From Acidobacteriota bacterium (GTDB lineage Bacteria; Acidobacteriota; Holophagae; Holophagales; Holophagaceae): 64,000 bases of DNA. Under the pieces are notes generated by a model. The model was not told the origin of the DNA and did not search any database. It was given only the letters and a program-made list of their open reading frames with translations. A program made the position numbers and the translations under genes. The stretch lies in assembly GCA_016213735.1 (NCBI GenBank), contig JACQZU010000022.1:123171-187170 (forward strand), written 5' to 3'. Positions 28,223 to 36,769 of the stretch are shown here, one piece after another. Positions within the stretch are counted from its first letter, which is position 1. Every line of letters starts with the position of its first letter.

Positions 28223-28891
28223 GTGGCAAACCCCATCCAGGCCCTGGTCTTCGACGCCTACGGCACCCTCTTCGACGTGCATTCCGTGATCACGGCGTGC
28301 GAATCGCGCTTCCCGGGAAGAGGAACCGAGCTGTCCCGCCTCTGGCGGTCCAAGCAGCTGGAGTACACCTGGTTGCGGAGCCTCATGGGCCGCCACGCGG
28401 ATTTCGCCCAGGTCACGGCGGAGGGCCTGCGCTTCGCCTGCAGGACCCTCGGTCTCTCCTGTCCTCCGGAGACGGAGGCAGTCCTCCTGGCGGCGTACCA
28501 GGCCCTGGACTGCTTCCCCGAGGTGAAGGACGCCTTGGAAGCACTGGCGCCCCGGCCCCTGGTCATCCTCTCCAATGGCAGCCCGGCCATGCTGGCGGCG
28601 GTGGTGCGCCACCAGGGCCTGGAGCCGCGCTTCGCGGCCGTGCTCTCCGTGGAGGCCGCCGGGATCTTCAAGCCCCACCCCTCGGTGTACGCCCTCGCCC
28701 CGCAGCGGCTCGGCCTGCCTCCGGAGGCCATCGGCTTCGTCTCCGCCAACGGCTGGGACGTCGCCGGAGCGGCCGCCTTCGGCTTCACCACCTTCTGGGT
28801 CAACCGCGCCGACGCCCCGGAGGAGGTGCTGCCCGCCTGTCCCCGTCACGCCATCCGGAGCCTGGCCGAGATCCCAGGGCTGCTGGGCTGA
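28223..28891 (+). CDS. (S)-2-haloacid dehalogenase-type HAD hydrolase
   Basis: A 222-aa HAD-superfamily protein of the haloacid dehalogenase type II group. The nucleophile Asp is in LVFDAYGTLFDV, the cap has LWRSKQLEYTWLRSLM (active-site Arg region), then ILSNGSPAML, Lys in GIFKPHPSVY and the NGWDVAGAAAFGF loop. These match the L-2-haloacid dehalogenase signature rather than a phosphatase (no DxD). The enzyme would convert L-2-haloacids to D-2-hydroxyacids in the cytoplasm; the natural substrate here is not known. Start is GTG 28223 with AGGAA upstream. Confidence 0.88.
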   Translation: MANPIQALVFDAYGTLFDVHSVITACESRFPGRGTELSRLWRSKQLEYTWLRSLMGRHADFAQVTAEGLRFACRTLGLSCPPETEAVLLAAYQALDCFPEVKDALEALAPRPLVILSNGSPAMLAAVVRHQGLEPRFAAVLSVEAAGIFKPHPSVYALAPQRLGLPPEAIGFVSANGWDVAGAAAFGFTTFWVNRADAPEEVLPACPRHAIRSLAEIPGLLG

Positions 28892-29008
28892 TCCGGGGTT
28901 GCGGCAGAAGGAGTCCCCACCAAGGCACCAGACTCCATCTTGTCTCGCGTATCGGCGCAGCCGGTACCGAGAAGACGCCGGGAACGTCAAACCTAGTATT
29001 CATGGGCT

Positions 29009-29036
29009 TCTTGGCGTTCTTGGCGTCTTGGCGGTG
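29009..29036 (+). repeat. Dispersed intergenic repeat, copy 2
   Basis: Made of three 'cttggcg' units ending in gcggtg, in the gap between the haloacid dehalogenase gene and the nrdJ 3' end. It matches copy 1 (23551-23578) at about 24 of 28 positions. Confidence 0.5.
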
Positions 29037-29044
29037 ATCTTTCC

Positions 29045-32000
29045 CTAGCTGCACCCGGTCGTCGCCCCGCAGGTCTGGCACTTGAGGCAGGCGCCGTTGC
29101 GGACGAGCGTGAGGTGGCCGCACTCGGGGCAGGGGTCCCCCGTGTAGCCCTTCTCCCGGGCCGCCTGGGCGGCGCTGGGAGCCGGCCGGCCCGCGGCCAT
29201 CACCTGGGCGAAGGCGGGCTGGGGCACCGGGACGGGGGCCGTGGGGGCCTCGCTCTCGTTGAAGAGGGGGGTCATGCCGCCCTCGGGGGCGGGCTTGACG
29301 CCCGCGGCCTGGCTCATGGGCTTGGTGGTGACGGTCATGAGCTGCTCGGGCTCCACCTGGGCCAGCTCGTAGCGGCCCAGGTAGCTGATGGCCAGCTCCC
29401 GGAACACGAAGTCGATGATGGAGGTGCTGAACTTCACCGTGTCGCTGCCCTGAACCATGCCGTTGGGTTCGAAGCGGGTGAAGAGGAAGGCGTCGCAGTA
29501 CTCCTCCAGGGGCACGCCGTGCTGGAGTCCCATGCTCACGGCGATGGCGAAGCAGTTGAGCACCGCCCGGAAGGCCGCACCCTCCTTGTGGATGTCCAGG
29601 AAGATCTCGCCCAGGGCGCCGTCCTCGTATTCCCCGGTGCGCAGGTAGAGCTTGGTGCCCCCCACGGTGGCGCTCTGGGTGTAGCCCCCCCGCCGGTTGG
29701 GCAGGCGGCGCCGGTAGGTGCGGACGATCTGCTGGGAAAGGGCCTGGGTCTGGGCCGCGGCCATGGCCGCCACCTTGTCCGCCTGGGGGGCGTCCTCGGT
29801 GAGGGCCTCGGTCTCCACGCCGTCCAGGAGGTCCAGGCTGGTGGCCAGGGCCTGGCTCATCTTGGATCCGTCGCGGTAGAGGGCGACCGCCTTCAGCATG
29901 AGGCGCCAGCTCTCTTCGTAGATCTTCCCGATCTCCGCCACGGTGCATTCCGCGGGGAGGTTGATGGTCTTGCTGATGGCGCCGCTGAGGAAAGGCTGGG
30001 CGGCGGCCATCATGCGGATGTGCCCCATGGGGCTGATGTAGCGCTGGCCCCTTCGGCCGCAGCGGTTGGCGCAGTCGAAGATCGGCAGGTGTTCGGGCTT
30101 GAGGTGGGGCGCCCCCTCCACGGTCATGGACCCGCTCAGCGCATCGAGGAAGGCCTCGACGGAGGGCTGGCTGAAGTCCCGCTTGAGCCGTTCCACGTCC
30201 AGCACGAAGGAGGGATCGAAGGCGGTGGGGAGCTTGTGGTCGATCTCCTCCAGCTCGGCCTCCAGCCAGCCCTTCTGAAGGAGCATGGCGCGGGTGATGC
30301 CGGGGGTCTCGTCGCTGATCTCCTGCCAGCCCACCACGTAGCGCTCGATGTCGCGGATCTGGGCCGGCGTGTAGCCCAGGCGCATGAGGGCCTCGGGAAT
30401 GGCCGAGTTCACGAGCTTGAAGTAGCCGCCGCCGGCCAGCTTCTTGAATTTCACCAGGGCGAAATCGGGTTCGACGCCGGTGGTGTCGCAATCCATCAGG
30501 AGGCCGATGGTGCCCGTGGGGGCCAGGACGCTCACCTGGGCGTTGCGGAAGCCGTGGGCCTCCCCCATCTCCTGGGCGCGGTCCCAGGCCTCCCGGGCCG
30601 CGTCGAGGAGCGTGCGGGGCACCCCCTTGCCGTGGAGCCCCCGCGGGGTCACGGAGAGGCTTTCGTATTCCCCGGCGGGGGCGTCGTAGGCCGCGCGCCG
30701 GTGGTTGCGGATCACCCGGAGCATGTGCTCCCGGTTGCGCGGGAAGCCCGGGAAGGGGCCCAGTTGCCGGGCCATCTCGGCGCTGGTGGCGTAGGCGTCG
30801 CCCGTGAGGATGGCGGTGAGCGCCGCGCACCACTGCGTGCCCTCCTCGCTGTCGTAGGGGATGCCCAGGCGCATGAGCATGGCGCCCAGGTTGGCGTAGC
30901 CCAGGCCCAGGGTCCGGAACTCGTAGGAGAGCCGGGCGATGGATTCACTGGGGAACTGGGCCATCAGCACGCTGATCTCGAGGACGACGGTCCAGAGGCG
31001 GACCGCGTGCCGGTAGCCCGCCAGGTCGAAGCCGCCGTCCGGGGTGAGGAAGGTGCACAGGTTGATGCTCGCCAGGTTGCAGGCCGTGTCGTCCAGGAAC
31101 ATGTATTCCGAGCAGGGGTTGCTCGCGTTGATGCGGCCGTCCTCGGGGCAGGTGTGCCAGTCGTTGATGGTGGTGTCGTACTGCAGGCCGGGATCCGCGC
31201 AGGCCCAGGCTGCGCCGTTGATGCGGCGCCAGAGGTCCCGGGCCCGGAGCCTCTTCGAAACCTTGCCGTCGGTGCGGCGCTTCAGTTCGAAGTCGCCGTC
31301 CGCCTCCAGGGCCCGCATGAAGCTGTCGGGCACCCTCACGGAGTTGTTGGAGTTCATGCCGCTGACGGTGTAGTAGGCCTCTCCGTCCCAGCTGGTGTCG
31401 TAGAGCTTGAGATCCCGCTCCATGTCCCCGTCCTGGAGCCGCGAGAGGCACTGGGACAGGAAGGCCGCCGGGACCCCTTCCTTCCGGGCCAGGGCCAGGG
31501 CTTTCTTGAGCGCTCCGTTGGTCTTGGGGCTGGTGTCCCGGGAGGTGCTGCCCTCCACGGCGTCGCAGAGGGCGTTCCAGTGCTTGCGGAGCAGGACGCT
31601 GCCCGCGGCGAGCATGGCGACCTTCCGCTCCTCGGCCACCTTCCAGTCCACGAAGGCCTCGATGTCGGGGTGGTCCAGGTCCAGGCAGACCATCTTGGCG
31701 GCGCGCCGGGTGGTGCCGCCGCTCTTGATGGCCCCGGCGGCCCGGTCGCCCACGGCGAGGAAGCTCATGAGGCCGGAGCTCCGTCCGCCGCCGCTGAGCG
31801 GCTCCTCGGCGCCCCGCACCCGGCTGAAGTTGGTGCCGGTGCCCGAGCCGTACTTGAAGATCCTGGCCTCCCGGGTCCAGAGGTCCATGATGCCGCCCTC
31901 GTTCACCAGGTCGTCGTTCACGGACTGGATGAAGCAGGCGTGGGGCTGGGGGCGCTCGTAGGCGGAGGTGGACCTGCGCATCTCGCCGGTGGCGGGATCC

Positions 32001-32437
32001 ACGTAGCTGTGGCCCTGGGCGGGGCCCGAGATGCCGTAGGCGAAGTGCAGCCCCGTGTTGAACCACTGGGGACTGTTGGGGGCGGCCATCTGGCGCGCCA
32101 GCATGCAGGCCAGTTCGTCCTCGAAGGCCTGGGCGTCCGCCGGGCCGTCGAAGTAGCCGTGGGTCTCGCCCCAGTGGCGCCAGCACCCGGCCAGCCGGTG
32201 GAAGACCTGCCGCGCGTCCCGCTCGCCCCCTCCGTCAGCGTCGGTCCCCTTCCGGCGGAAGTACTTCTGGGCCAGGATGTCCACCGCCACCTGGGACCAA
32301 CCCTCGGGCACCATCACGTCCTTCGCCTCGAAGACCACGGTCCCGTCCAGCTTCGTGATGCGGCTGGTGCGGGGCACGAAGAGGATCCCTTCGAGGGGAT
32401 CCCGGCCTTCCCGAGTGAAGTGGCGGCTGATCTGCAT
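29045..32437 (-). CDS. nrdJ: Adenosylcobalamin-dependent (class II) ribonucleotide reductase
   Basis: A 1130-aa class II reductase that reduces ribonucleotides to deoxyribonucleotides with or without oxygen. Family hallmarks are GTGTNFSRVRG, NSNNSVRVPDSFM, the active-site region NPCSEYMFLDDTACNLASINL, LAPTGTIGLLMDCDTTGVEPDF, SGAISKTINLP and a C-terminal domain ending in a four-cysteine zinc ribbon (CPECG...CLKCQTCG) followed by GCS, likely the redox-active tail. ATG 32437 has AGGA upstream. Upstream sits a paired palindrome fitting NrdR boxes. No other ribonucleotide reductase is in this window, so this may be the main one, and B12 would be needed. Confidence 0.95.
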   Translation of the reverse strand: MQISRHFTREGRDPLEGILFVPRTSRITKLDGTVVFEAKDVMVPEGWSQVAVDILAQKYFRRKGTDADGGGERDARQVFHRLAGCWRHWGETHGYFDGPADAQAFEDELACMLARQMAAPNSPQWFNTGLHFAYGISGPAQGHSYVDPATGEMRRSTSAYERPQPHACFIQSVNDDLVNEGGIMDLWTREARIFKYGSGTGTNFSRVRGAEEPLSGGGRSSGLMSFLAVGDRAAGAIKSGGTTRRAAKMVCLDLDHPDIEAFVDWKVAEERKVAMLAAGSVLLRKHWNALCDAVEGSTSRDTSPKTNGALKKALALARKEGVPAAFLSQCLSRLQDGDMERDLKLYDTSWDGEAYYTVSGMNSNNSVRVPDSFMRALEADGDFELKRRTDGKVSKRLRARDLWRRINGAAWACADPGLQYDTTINDWHTCPEDGRINASNPCSEYMFLDDTACNLASINLCTFLTPDGGFDLAGYRHAVRLWTVVLEISVLMAQFPSESIARLSYEFRTLGLGYANLGAMLMRLGIPYDSEEGTQWCAALTAILTGDAYATSAEMARQLGPFPGFPRNREHMLRVIRNHRRAAYDAPAGEYESLSVTPRGLHGKGVPRTLLDAAREAWDRAQEMGEAHGFRNAQVSVLAPTGTIGLLMDCDTTGVEPDFALVKFKKLAGGGYFKLVNSAIPEALMRLGYTPAQIRDIERYVVGWQEISDETPGITRAMLLQKGWLEAELEEIDHKLPTAFDPSFVLDVERLKRDFSQPSVEAFLDALSGSMTVEGAPHLKPEHLPIFDCANRCGRRGQRYISPMGHIRMMAAAQPFLSGAISKTINLPAECTVAEIGKIYEESWRLMLKAVALYRDGSKMSQALATSLDLLDGVETEALTEDAPQADKVAAMAAAQTQALSQQIVRTYRRRLPNRRGGYTQSATVGGTKLYLRTGEYEDGALGEIFLDIHKEGAAFRAVLNCFAIAVSMGLQHGVPLEEYCDAFLFTRFEPNGMVQGSDTVKFSTSIIDFVFRELAISYLGRYELAQVEPEQLMTVTTKPMSQAAGVKPAPEGGMTPLFNESEAPTAPVPVPQPAFAQVMAAGRPAPSAAQAAREKGYTGDPCPECGHLTLVRNGACLKCQTCGATTGCS

Positions 32438-32533
32438 GGGGGGTCCTTCTCGGCATGGGGATTCAGGCCACAGGGCCCGGGCGGACAATGCTGGGAAAAG
32501 GCCCCATGGTCATTGGGGAATTTTTCCGCCCGA

Positions 32534-32549
32534 ACTCAAAATCTTGTGT
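32534..32549 (-). promoter_or_regulatory. nrdJ: Candidate NrdR box, proximal to nrdJ
   Basis: A 16-bp imperfect palindrome, actcaaaatcttgtgt on the plus strand, close to the NrdR consensus type 'acaC.A.AT.TtGtgt'. It shares the core CAA.ATCTTG with the box at 32566-32581, and the two start exactly 32 bp apart (about three helical turns), the spacing known for tandem NrdR boxes. Confidence 0.6.
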
Positions 32550-32565
32550 CGGGACAAAAGAATCA

Positions 32566-32587
32566 CCCCAACATCTTGGGGTGTCAA
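32566..32587 (-). promoter_or_regulatory. nrdJ: Candidate distal NrdR box with overlapping nrdJ promoter -35
   Basis: The palindrome ccccaacatcttgggg spans 32566-32581. Immediately next to it, read on the minus strand, is a perfect TTGACA at 32587-32582. A weak -10 (GATTCT, 32564-32559) would be 17 bases downstream, which places the palindrome in the promoter spacer, as expected for repression by NrdR-ATP/dATP. Confidence 0.6.
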
Positions 32588-32697
32588 GGGGATTCAGGGG
32601 GGAAATTCCCGCCCCTTTATAAGCCCTGGTAAAAACAAGACTTGCTCCCTGCCGAGCCGCGCCGTTCCTGGCCTCCGGGGCCCCCTACGTGTAAGCT

Positions 32698-32803
32698 TGG
32701 GGCAAGCCGGGCCCCATGCATCGCGCCCCGTCGAACCTGGTCAGGTCGGAAGAAGCAGCCATAAGGCGAAGGTTCGAGTGCCGTGGTCAGCCCGGCCCTT
32801 TCA
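32698..32803 (+). ncRNA. ffs: Signal recognition particle RNA, small bacterial (4.5S) type
   Basis: The Ffh-binding core reads ggtcaggtcggaagaagcag, then cc, at about 32739-32760. It has the GGAA tetraloop and the asymmetric/symmetric internal loops of domain IV, in the form of E. coli 4.5S RNA with one closing base pair fewer. The ends pair: GCCGGGC at 32706-32712 with GCCCGGC at 32790-32796. The length of about 100 nt fits the small form without an Alu domain. The RNA forms the SRP with Ffh for co-translational targeting of membrane proteins. Exact ends are estimated from the terminal helix. Confidence 0.9.
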
Positions 32804-32806
32804 TGT

Positions 32807-32827
32807 CCCTGGCACGCCATGCCAGGG
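32807..32827 (+). terminator. Hairpin downstream of SRP RNA
   Basis: An 8-bp perfect stem, 32807-32814 with 32820-32827, and a 5-nt loop immediately after the SRP RNA. There is no T run, so it could be a processing or weak termination structure. Confidence 0.5.
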
Positions 32828-32914
32828 CTGGAGAAGGGGCACCGGATGGGTCGGCCCCATTCCCGCGGCGCATCCACCGCGCCCGCGCATCTTCCAGCAC
32901 GGGATTCCCAGGTC

Positions 32915-33550
32915 TCAACCACCGGAATCCGGGCCGCGGCTCCTGGACCGGCGGAATTCGAGGGCCAGGACCCCGGCGACCCCCAGGGCCCCCAGGACCC
33001 AGACCCATCCCACCCGGATCAGGGAAAGGCTGGCCCAGAGGGCGAAGATCAGACCCCCCTTGAGGTTCCGGCGGTGCACCCCGAGGGCCTCCGCCTCGCC
33101 CACCGCCGGGTCCACCAGGCCCCGCCGCCGGGCGTGGGCGAAGAAGGACACCTGGCAGAGCAGGATGCCCATCACCGCCGGCATGTAGATCGCCAAGGAG
33201 GCCGGGTTCATGGGGTAGCGCCCCAGGAGCGCGGCCGCGAAGGGGAAGAAGGACACCAGGCACAGGAAGCACAGGCTGAGGGCCACGAGGGTGCGGTCCA
33301 GGCGGGACACTTTGGCGGCGAGGCGGTGGTGCCAGAGCCAGAAGGCGGCCAGCATGCCGAAGCTGAAGAAGTAGGCCAGGAGGGTGGGCAACCCATCGCC
33401 GAGGCGCCGGAACAGTTCCCCGGGGTCCCGGCGGGTGGCGAGATCGGGCACCTTCAGTTCCAGCACCAGGATGGTCATGGCGATGGCGAAGACCCCGTCC
33501 ACCAGGGCTTCGAGCCGGGCCTTGGGCAGGATGGGGACGGAGGTTGGCAT
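32915..33550 (-). CDS. TMEM175-like (DUF1211) membrane protein, probable potassium channel
   Basis: A 211-aa protein with about six hydrophobic helices. The first helix has the family signature RLEALVDGVFAIAMTILVLEL, the position of the pore-lining 'FSD/VDG' motif of bacterial TMEM175 channels, followed by the FFSFGMLAAFWLWHHR helix. Bacterial members form tetrameric potassium-permeable channels in the inner membrane. The gene stands alone between the SRP RNA (other strand) and the TIGR02757 gene. The C-terminal tail is arginine-rich. Ion selectivity is not shown here. Confidence 0.85.
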   Translation of the reverse strand: MPTSVPILPKARLEALVDGVFAIAMTILVLELKVPDLATRRDPGELFRRLGDGLPTLLAYFFSFGMLAAFWLWHHRLAAKVSRLDRTLVALSLCFLCLVSFFPFAAALLGRYPMNPASLAIYMPAVMGILLCQVSFFAHARRRGLVDPAVGEAEALGVHRRNLKGGLIFALWASLSLIRVGWVWVLGALGVAGVLALEFRRSRSRGPDSGG

Positions 33551-33653
33551 CCTCCCACCCTAGTGCACCCCGCCCGGATGGACGGCCATGAATCTGGCGG
33601 GAGGGGGGGCGCACGGCCCTGGGGCAGGGTCCCACCCTCGCCCGGGGAGTTCC

Positions 33654-34520
33654 TCAGTCCCCGGCCCGGCAGAGGTCCACGAGGGGACAGGCGCCGCAGG
33701 CCGGCAGGGTGCGAACCCCGGGGCAGTCCCCCAGGATGCCGAGGTGCGACAGCGCGAAGTCGTATTTCAGGGGGTCGCGGGGATCCAGGCTCCGCAGGGC
33801 CTCCGTGATCTCGGCGGCCATCCGTCCGTCGGCGGTGGTCCGGCGGGTGAGGCCCAGGAAGCGGGAGACACGGGCCACGTGGGTGTCCAGGGGAATGCGG
33901 AGTTCCGCGGGGTCCAGGCTCCGCCAGAGGCCGAGGTCGGGCCAGCCCGGGCGCACCATCCACCGCAGGAACATCCGCCACCGCTTGCACGCGGCCCCGG
34001 CCAGGGGGTCTGGAAGCGTGAAGCGGGTTCCATAGCTGCCCGGAAGGCCGGCCCGAAGCTGGTGGATCATGCGCGAAAGGGCCCAGTCCGCGGATTCACC
34101 GGCGGCGGGGATGAAATGCCGTTCCAGCCCTCCTCCGGCCTCCAGGTCCTTCCAGGCAAGGATCCAGGCCACCAGGTCCGGAGCCGTGTGGAAACGCCAG
34201 ACCCAGTCCCGAAGAGCCTTCGCCAGGTCCCTGGAGGCCGCGGCCCGGGACCGGGAGCGGAGCCAGGAGGCCGGCTGAGGCCCCAGGGGCTCCAGGGCCC
34301 GGCGGATGGCTCCCAGCATGGGCGCCACCCTGCCGTAGGCCAGGTGGGCCGCCACCCAGGCCGCCAATTCCCGGTCCCCGGGGTCCCGGTAGGCCAGCAC
34401 GGCGGAGATCGGGTCGGCCGCCAGGGCCCCGGGTTGGTCGTACCGGGCCCGGAGGGCCTCGAGGCCGAGGCGGAGGGCCTGGGTTCGGTGGGCCAAAGGG
34501 TTCCTTCGGGTGAAAGCCAT
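33654..34520 (-). CDS. TIGR02757 family protein with C-terminal Cys cluster
   Basis: A 288-aa protein of the TIGR02757 (DUF2400) family. It shows DPISAVLAYRDPGDRELAAWVAAHLAYGRV near the start, FLRWMVRPGWPDLGLW and LRIPLDTHVARVSRFLGLT in the middle, and DPLKYDFALSHLGILGDC followed by three more cysteines (CGACPLVDLC). The last part resembles the helix-hairpin and 4Fe-4S end of endonuclease III relatives, so an iron-sulfur cluster is likely. The biochemical role is unknown. Start 34520 is the nearest ATG to the conserved region; 34538 is also possible, and neither has a clear ribosome site. It diverges from the small basic protein gene. Confidence 0.8.
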   Translation of the reverse strand: MAFTRRNPLAHRTQALRLGLEALRARYDQPGALAADPISAVLAYRDPGDRELAAWVAAHLAYGRVAPMLGAIRRALEPLGPQPASWLRSRSRAAASRDLAKALRDWVWRFHTAPDLVAWILAWKDLEAGGGLERHFIPAAGESADWALSRMIHQLRAGLPGSYGTRFTLPDPLAGAACKRWRMFLRWMVRPGWPDLGLWRSLDPAELRIPLDTHVARVSRFLGLTRRTTADGRMAAEITEALRSLDPRDPLKYDFALSHLGILGDCPGVRTLPACGACPLVDLCRAGD

Positions 34521-34604
34521 CTGACAGATTCGGGTCATTCGGCCGGCGGGGGAATCCGTTATCCTCGAAGGTTGGGCCACCGCCCCCAGGAGACCGACCC
34601 CCCC

Positions 34605-34997
34605 ATGAGCAAGAAGACACTCGGAAGCCTTGCGGATCTCGCGCGCATCCTCGAGGAGGCCTCGAATCCCGAATCCGAGCTGCGGGAAGACCGCAAGCCC
34701 ACGCCCAAGGCGGGCCGGAAGGCCACCGCCCACACCAAGACCCGAATCGTGGATCCCAAGCGGAAGGCCTGGTACGAGCGGCGGCTCCGGGAGCAGATGG
34801 AGAAGGAGGGCGGTCCTGGGGAGGGCGTGGCCGCCGGCGCCGCCCCGGCGGTGAAGCCCTCGACCACCAAGGCCGTGGCCACCAAGGTCGGCGGGAGCCT
34901 CCTGGACACCCTCGCCGCCGCCAAGACCGCCAAGCCCAAGTCGGAGAGCAAGCGCCCGGAGGCCTGGAAGCGCAAGCCGGGCGACCCGATCTTCTGA
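34605..34997 (+). CDS. Small lysine-rich protein of unknown function
   Basis: A 130-aa, strongly basic protein. An N-terminal helix (SLADLARILEEASNPESELRED) is followed by low-complexity Lys/Ala/Pro/Thr sequence and a conserved-looking basic stretch (KRKAWYERRLREQMEKEGG). No domain is recognised. AGGAG lies 13 bases upstream of the ATG, which is far. Its charge would allow nucleic-acid or ribosome association, but that is only a guess. It is transcribed divergently from the TIGR02757 gene. Confidence 0.65.
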   Translation: MSKKTLGSLADLARILEEASNPESELREDRKPTPKAGRKATAHTKTRIVDPKRKAWYERRLREQMEKEGGPGEGVAAGAAPAVKPSTTKAVATKVGGSLLDTLAAAKTAKPKSESKRPEAWKRKPGDPIF

Positions 34998-35012
34998 CCC
35001 CCTGGGGGCCGG

Positions 35013-35516
35013 TCAAGCCTCGTCGGCGCTGGGTCCGTAGAGGGCCGGCACGGGCACGTCCAGCATCCGCAGGTACACGGTGGCCTGGGCGCGGTGGTGG
35101 ATCATGTGGTTCAGCACCATGCCGCGGATCACGGCGATGCGGGGCAGGGTGAACAGAACTTTTCCGCCGTTCTTTCCGCTCCAGGGCACCAGGTACGCCT
35201 CGTCCGAGGCGGAGGCGAGCCGTTCCCGGGCCACGGGCAGCCCCTCGTCCAGGATCTTCACGAGCCCCGCTGCGGAATCCGCGGGAGTGGGGCGCATGGC
35301 CTGGACCTCGGGGGAGCTGAACTCCAGCTCGGTGGTCTCCATGGTCGCCGTGGCCCAGCGGGGCACGAAGGCCAGGTGGTTCGCGAGCTCGTGGAGGCTG
35401 AAGGACTTGGGGTGGGGCCGGAAGTCCATCCGGTCTCCGGGGATTCGCTCCAGGAGGCGTCGGAGTCCAGCCATCTCGTGGTCGAACTCGGGGAGAAGGG
35501 AGTGGGCAATGGACAT
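35013..35516 (-). CDS. DinB-like four-helix protein
   Basis: A 167-aa protein with the DinB/YfiT fold pattern: four long helices, with the usual metal-binding histidines visible as His47 (LANHLAFVP) and the LNHMIHHRAQ motif in the last helix. Members bind a divalent metal and some act as thiol transferases (bacillithiol or mycothiol dependent), but most are uncharacterised. The N terminus MSIAHSLLPEFDHEMAGLRRLLERI is typical of the family. It converges on the small lysine-rich gene. Confidence 0.85.
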   Translation of the reverse strand: MSIAHSLLPEFDHEMAGLRRLLERIPGDRMDFRPHPKSFSLHELANHLAFVPRWATATMETTELEFSSPEVQAMRPTPADSAAGLVKILDEGLPVARERLASASDEAYLVPWSGKNGGKVLFTLPRIAVIRGMVLNHMIHHRAQATVYLRMLDVPVPALYGPSADEA

Positions 35517-35600
35517 GGGGGCTCCTTGGATGCCCGAGAATAACGAAAAAAAAACGAATGAACAAGATCTATTTAGGAAACCCCGGTTCCGGGTCCTTGC

Positions 35601-36107
35601 TCAGGAGGCGGCGTGCAGCCCGTATTTCCGGCCGGCCCAGGTGGCCGCCAGGGGGCGTTCCAGGCGACCCCCCCTGAGCTGCCCGAGGTGGGTGAGACCC
35701 AGGTCAAGCAGGGGCGTGGCGCCGGAGATCCGCCCCGCTTCGAGCCAAGCGCCCAGGTCGGCGCGGGGCAGGGCGGTGAGGATGTCTCCCGTGCGGAGCA
35801 GAAGGTGGTCCTCGGGCAGGGGCCTGAGGTCCAGGCCCTCCAGGAGGCCCCGGACCCTGCGCAGCATGCCGTCAATGGCGCAGCCGCTGGGTTCCTGGGC
35901 CATCGAGGCCTCCGCCACCAGGAGGAGGCGGGCTTCCCGGAACTCCCACGCGGCCTGGTAGGCCTGGCCCTTGTGGCGCCACCCTCCCAGGACGGAACCC
36001 AGGCCGGCCCGGAGGGCTTCAGCCTGGGCCGGCAGCGCGGCCTCGGCGAGGGCCAGGACCCACAGCCTGGAATCGTCGGGCAGGGAGGCGAAGGGATCCG
36101 GGGCCAT
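35601..36107 (-). CDS. Conserved-looking protein of unknown function at the end of the his operon
   Basis: A 168-aa cytoplasmic protein, mostly helical, with a His/Lys-rich GGWRHKGQAYQAAWEFREARLLL segment and a C-terminal half built of short Leu-rich helices ending in AGRKYGLHAAS. No known domain is recognised. ATG 36107 is eight bases below the hisG stop codon, so it is probably co-transcribed with hisG as the last gene of the histidine operon. That placement suggests, without proof, a link to histidine or purine metabolism. Confidence 0.6.
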   Translation of the reverse strand: MAPDPFASLPDDSRLWVLALAEAALPAQAEALRAGLGSVLGGWRHKGQAYQAAWEFREARLLLVAEASMAQEPSGCAIDGMLRRVRGLLEGLDLRPLPEDHLLLRTGDILTALPRADLGAWLEAGRISGATPLLDLGLTHLGQLRGGRLERPLAATWAGRKYGLHAAS

Positions 36108-36115
36108 GGCCCATT

Positions 36116-36769
36116 CTACTTCCTGTTGAGAACCTGTATCAGAATCTTCACCAGGGGCTGGATCCGCTCGGGTTGGCTCAGGAAGGCCCCCCGGCTGGCG
36201 ATGAGACGGCCCGAGCAGCGGGCCAGGGTGGCCACTTCCCGCAGCCCGTGAGCCCGCAGGGTGGAGCCGGTCTGGACGAGGTCCACGATGGCGTCCGCCA
36301 GGCCCAGGAGGGGCGCGAGTTCGGCGCTGCTGGAGAGGGGCACGATCTCGGCGGTGAGGCCCTCCCGTTCCAGCCAGGCCTCCGTGGCCACGGGGAACTT
36401 GGTGGCGAGGCGCAGGTGCGGCCGGCGCCGGAGGCTCTCCAGGTCCTGGGGTTCCGGGGCGCAGAGCGAGAGGCGGCAGAGGCCGAGGCCCAGGTCCGCC
36501 AGCTCCAGCACGTCCACGGGGGTTTCGTCCAGGGTGTCCGAACCGACGACCCCCAGGGCGGCGACGCCCCCGGCCACGTAGCGGGGCAGGTCCGAGCCCT
36601 TGAGGAGGAGCGCCTCCACCCCCGGGGTGGCCGTGGGGATGCGCAGGGCCCGGGTGCGGAGCGCCTCCCGGTCCAGGGCCAGGGGGCTTTGTTCCAGCAG
36701 GGGCATGAGGTCGTCGCCGAGACGGCCCTTGGGGAGCGCCAGGAGGAGGGGGGCGGGGGTAAGGGTCAT
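36116..36769 (-). CDS. hisG: ATP phosphoribosyltransferase, short form catalytic subunit
   Basis: This 217-aa enzyme catalyses the first step of histidine synthesis, ATP + PRPP to phosphoribosyl-ATP. It is the short HisG, lacking the C-terminal regulatory domain: LLLALPKGRL opens the fold and DAIVDLVQTGSTLRAHGL is the PRPP-binding signature. Short HisG needs the partner HisZ, whose gene is immediately upstream and overlaps it as ATGA (36766-36769). The frame continues further upstream but inside hisZ. Feedback by histidine should act through HisZ. Confidence 0.95.
   Translation of the reverse strand: MTLTPAPLLLALPKGRLGDDLMPLLEQSPLALDREALRTRALRIPTATPGVEALLLKGSDLPRYVAGGVAALGVVGSDTLDETPVDVLELADLGLGLCRLSLCAPEPQDLESLRRRPHLRLATKFPVATEAWLEREGLTAEIVPLSSSAELAPLLGLADAIVDLVQTGSTLRAHGLREVATLARCSGRLIASRGAFLSQPERIQPLVKILIQVLNRK

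Noticed and set aside
29114-32632. Open frame of about 1172 codons opposite nrdJ
   Set aside because: Shadow of the nrdJ coding strand; no motif, and the nrdJ frame has full family conservation.
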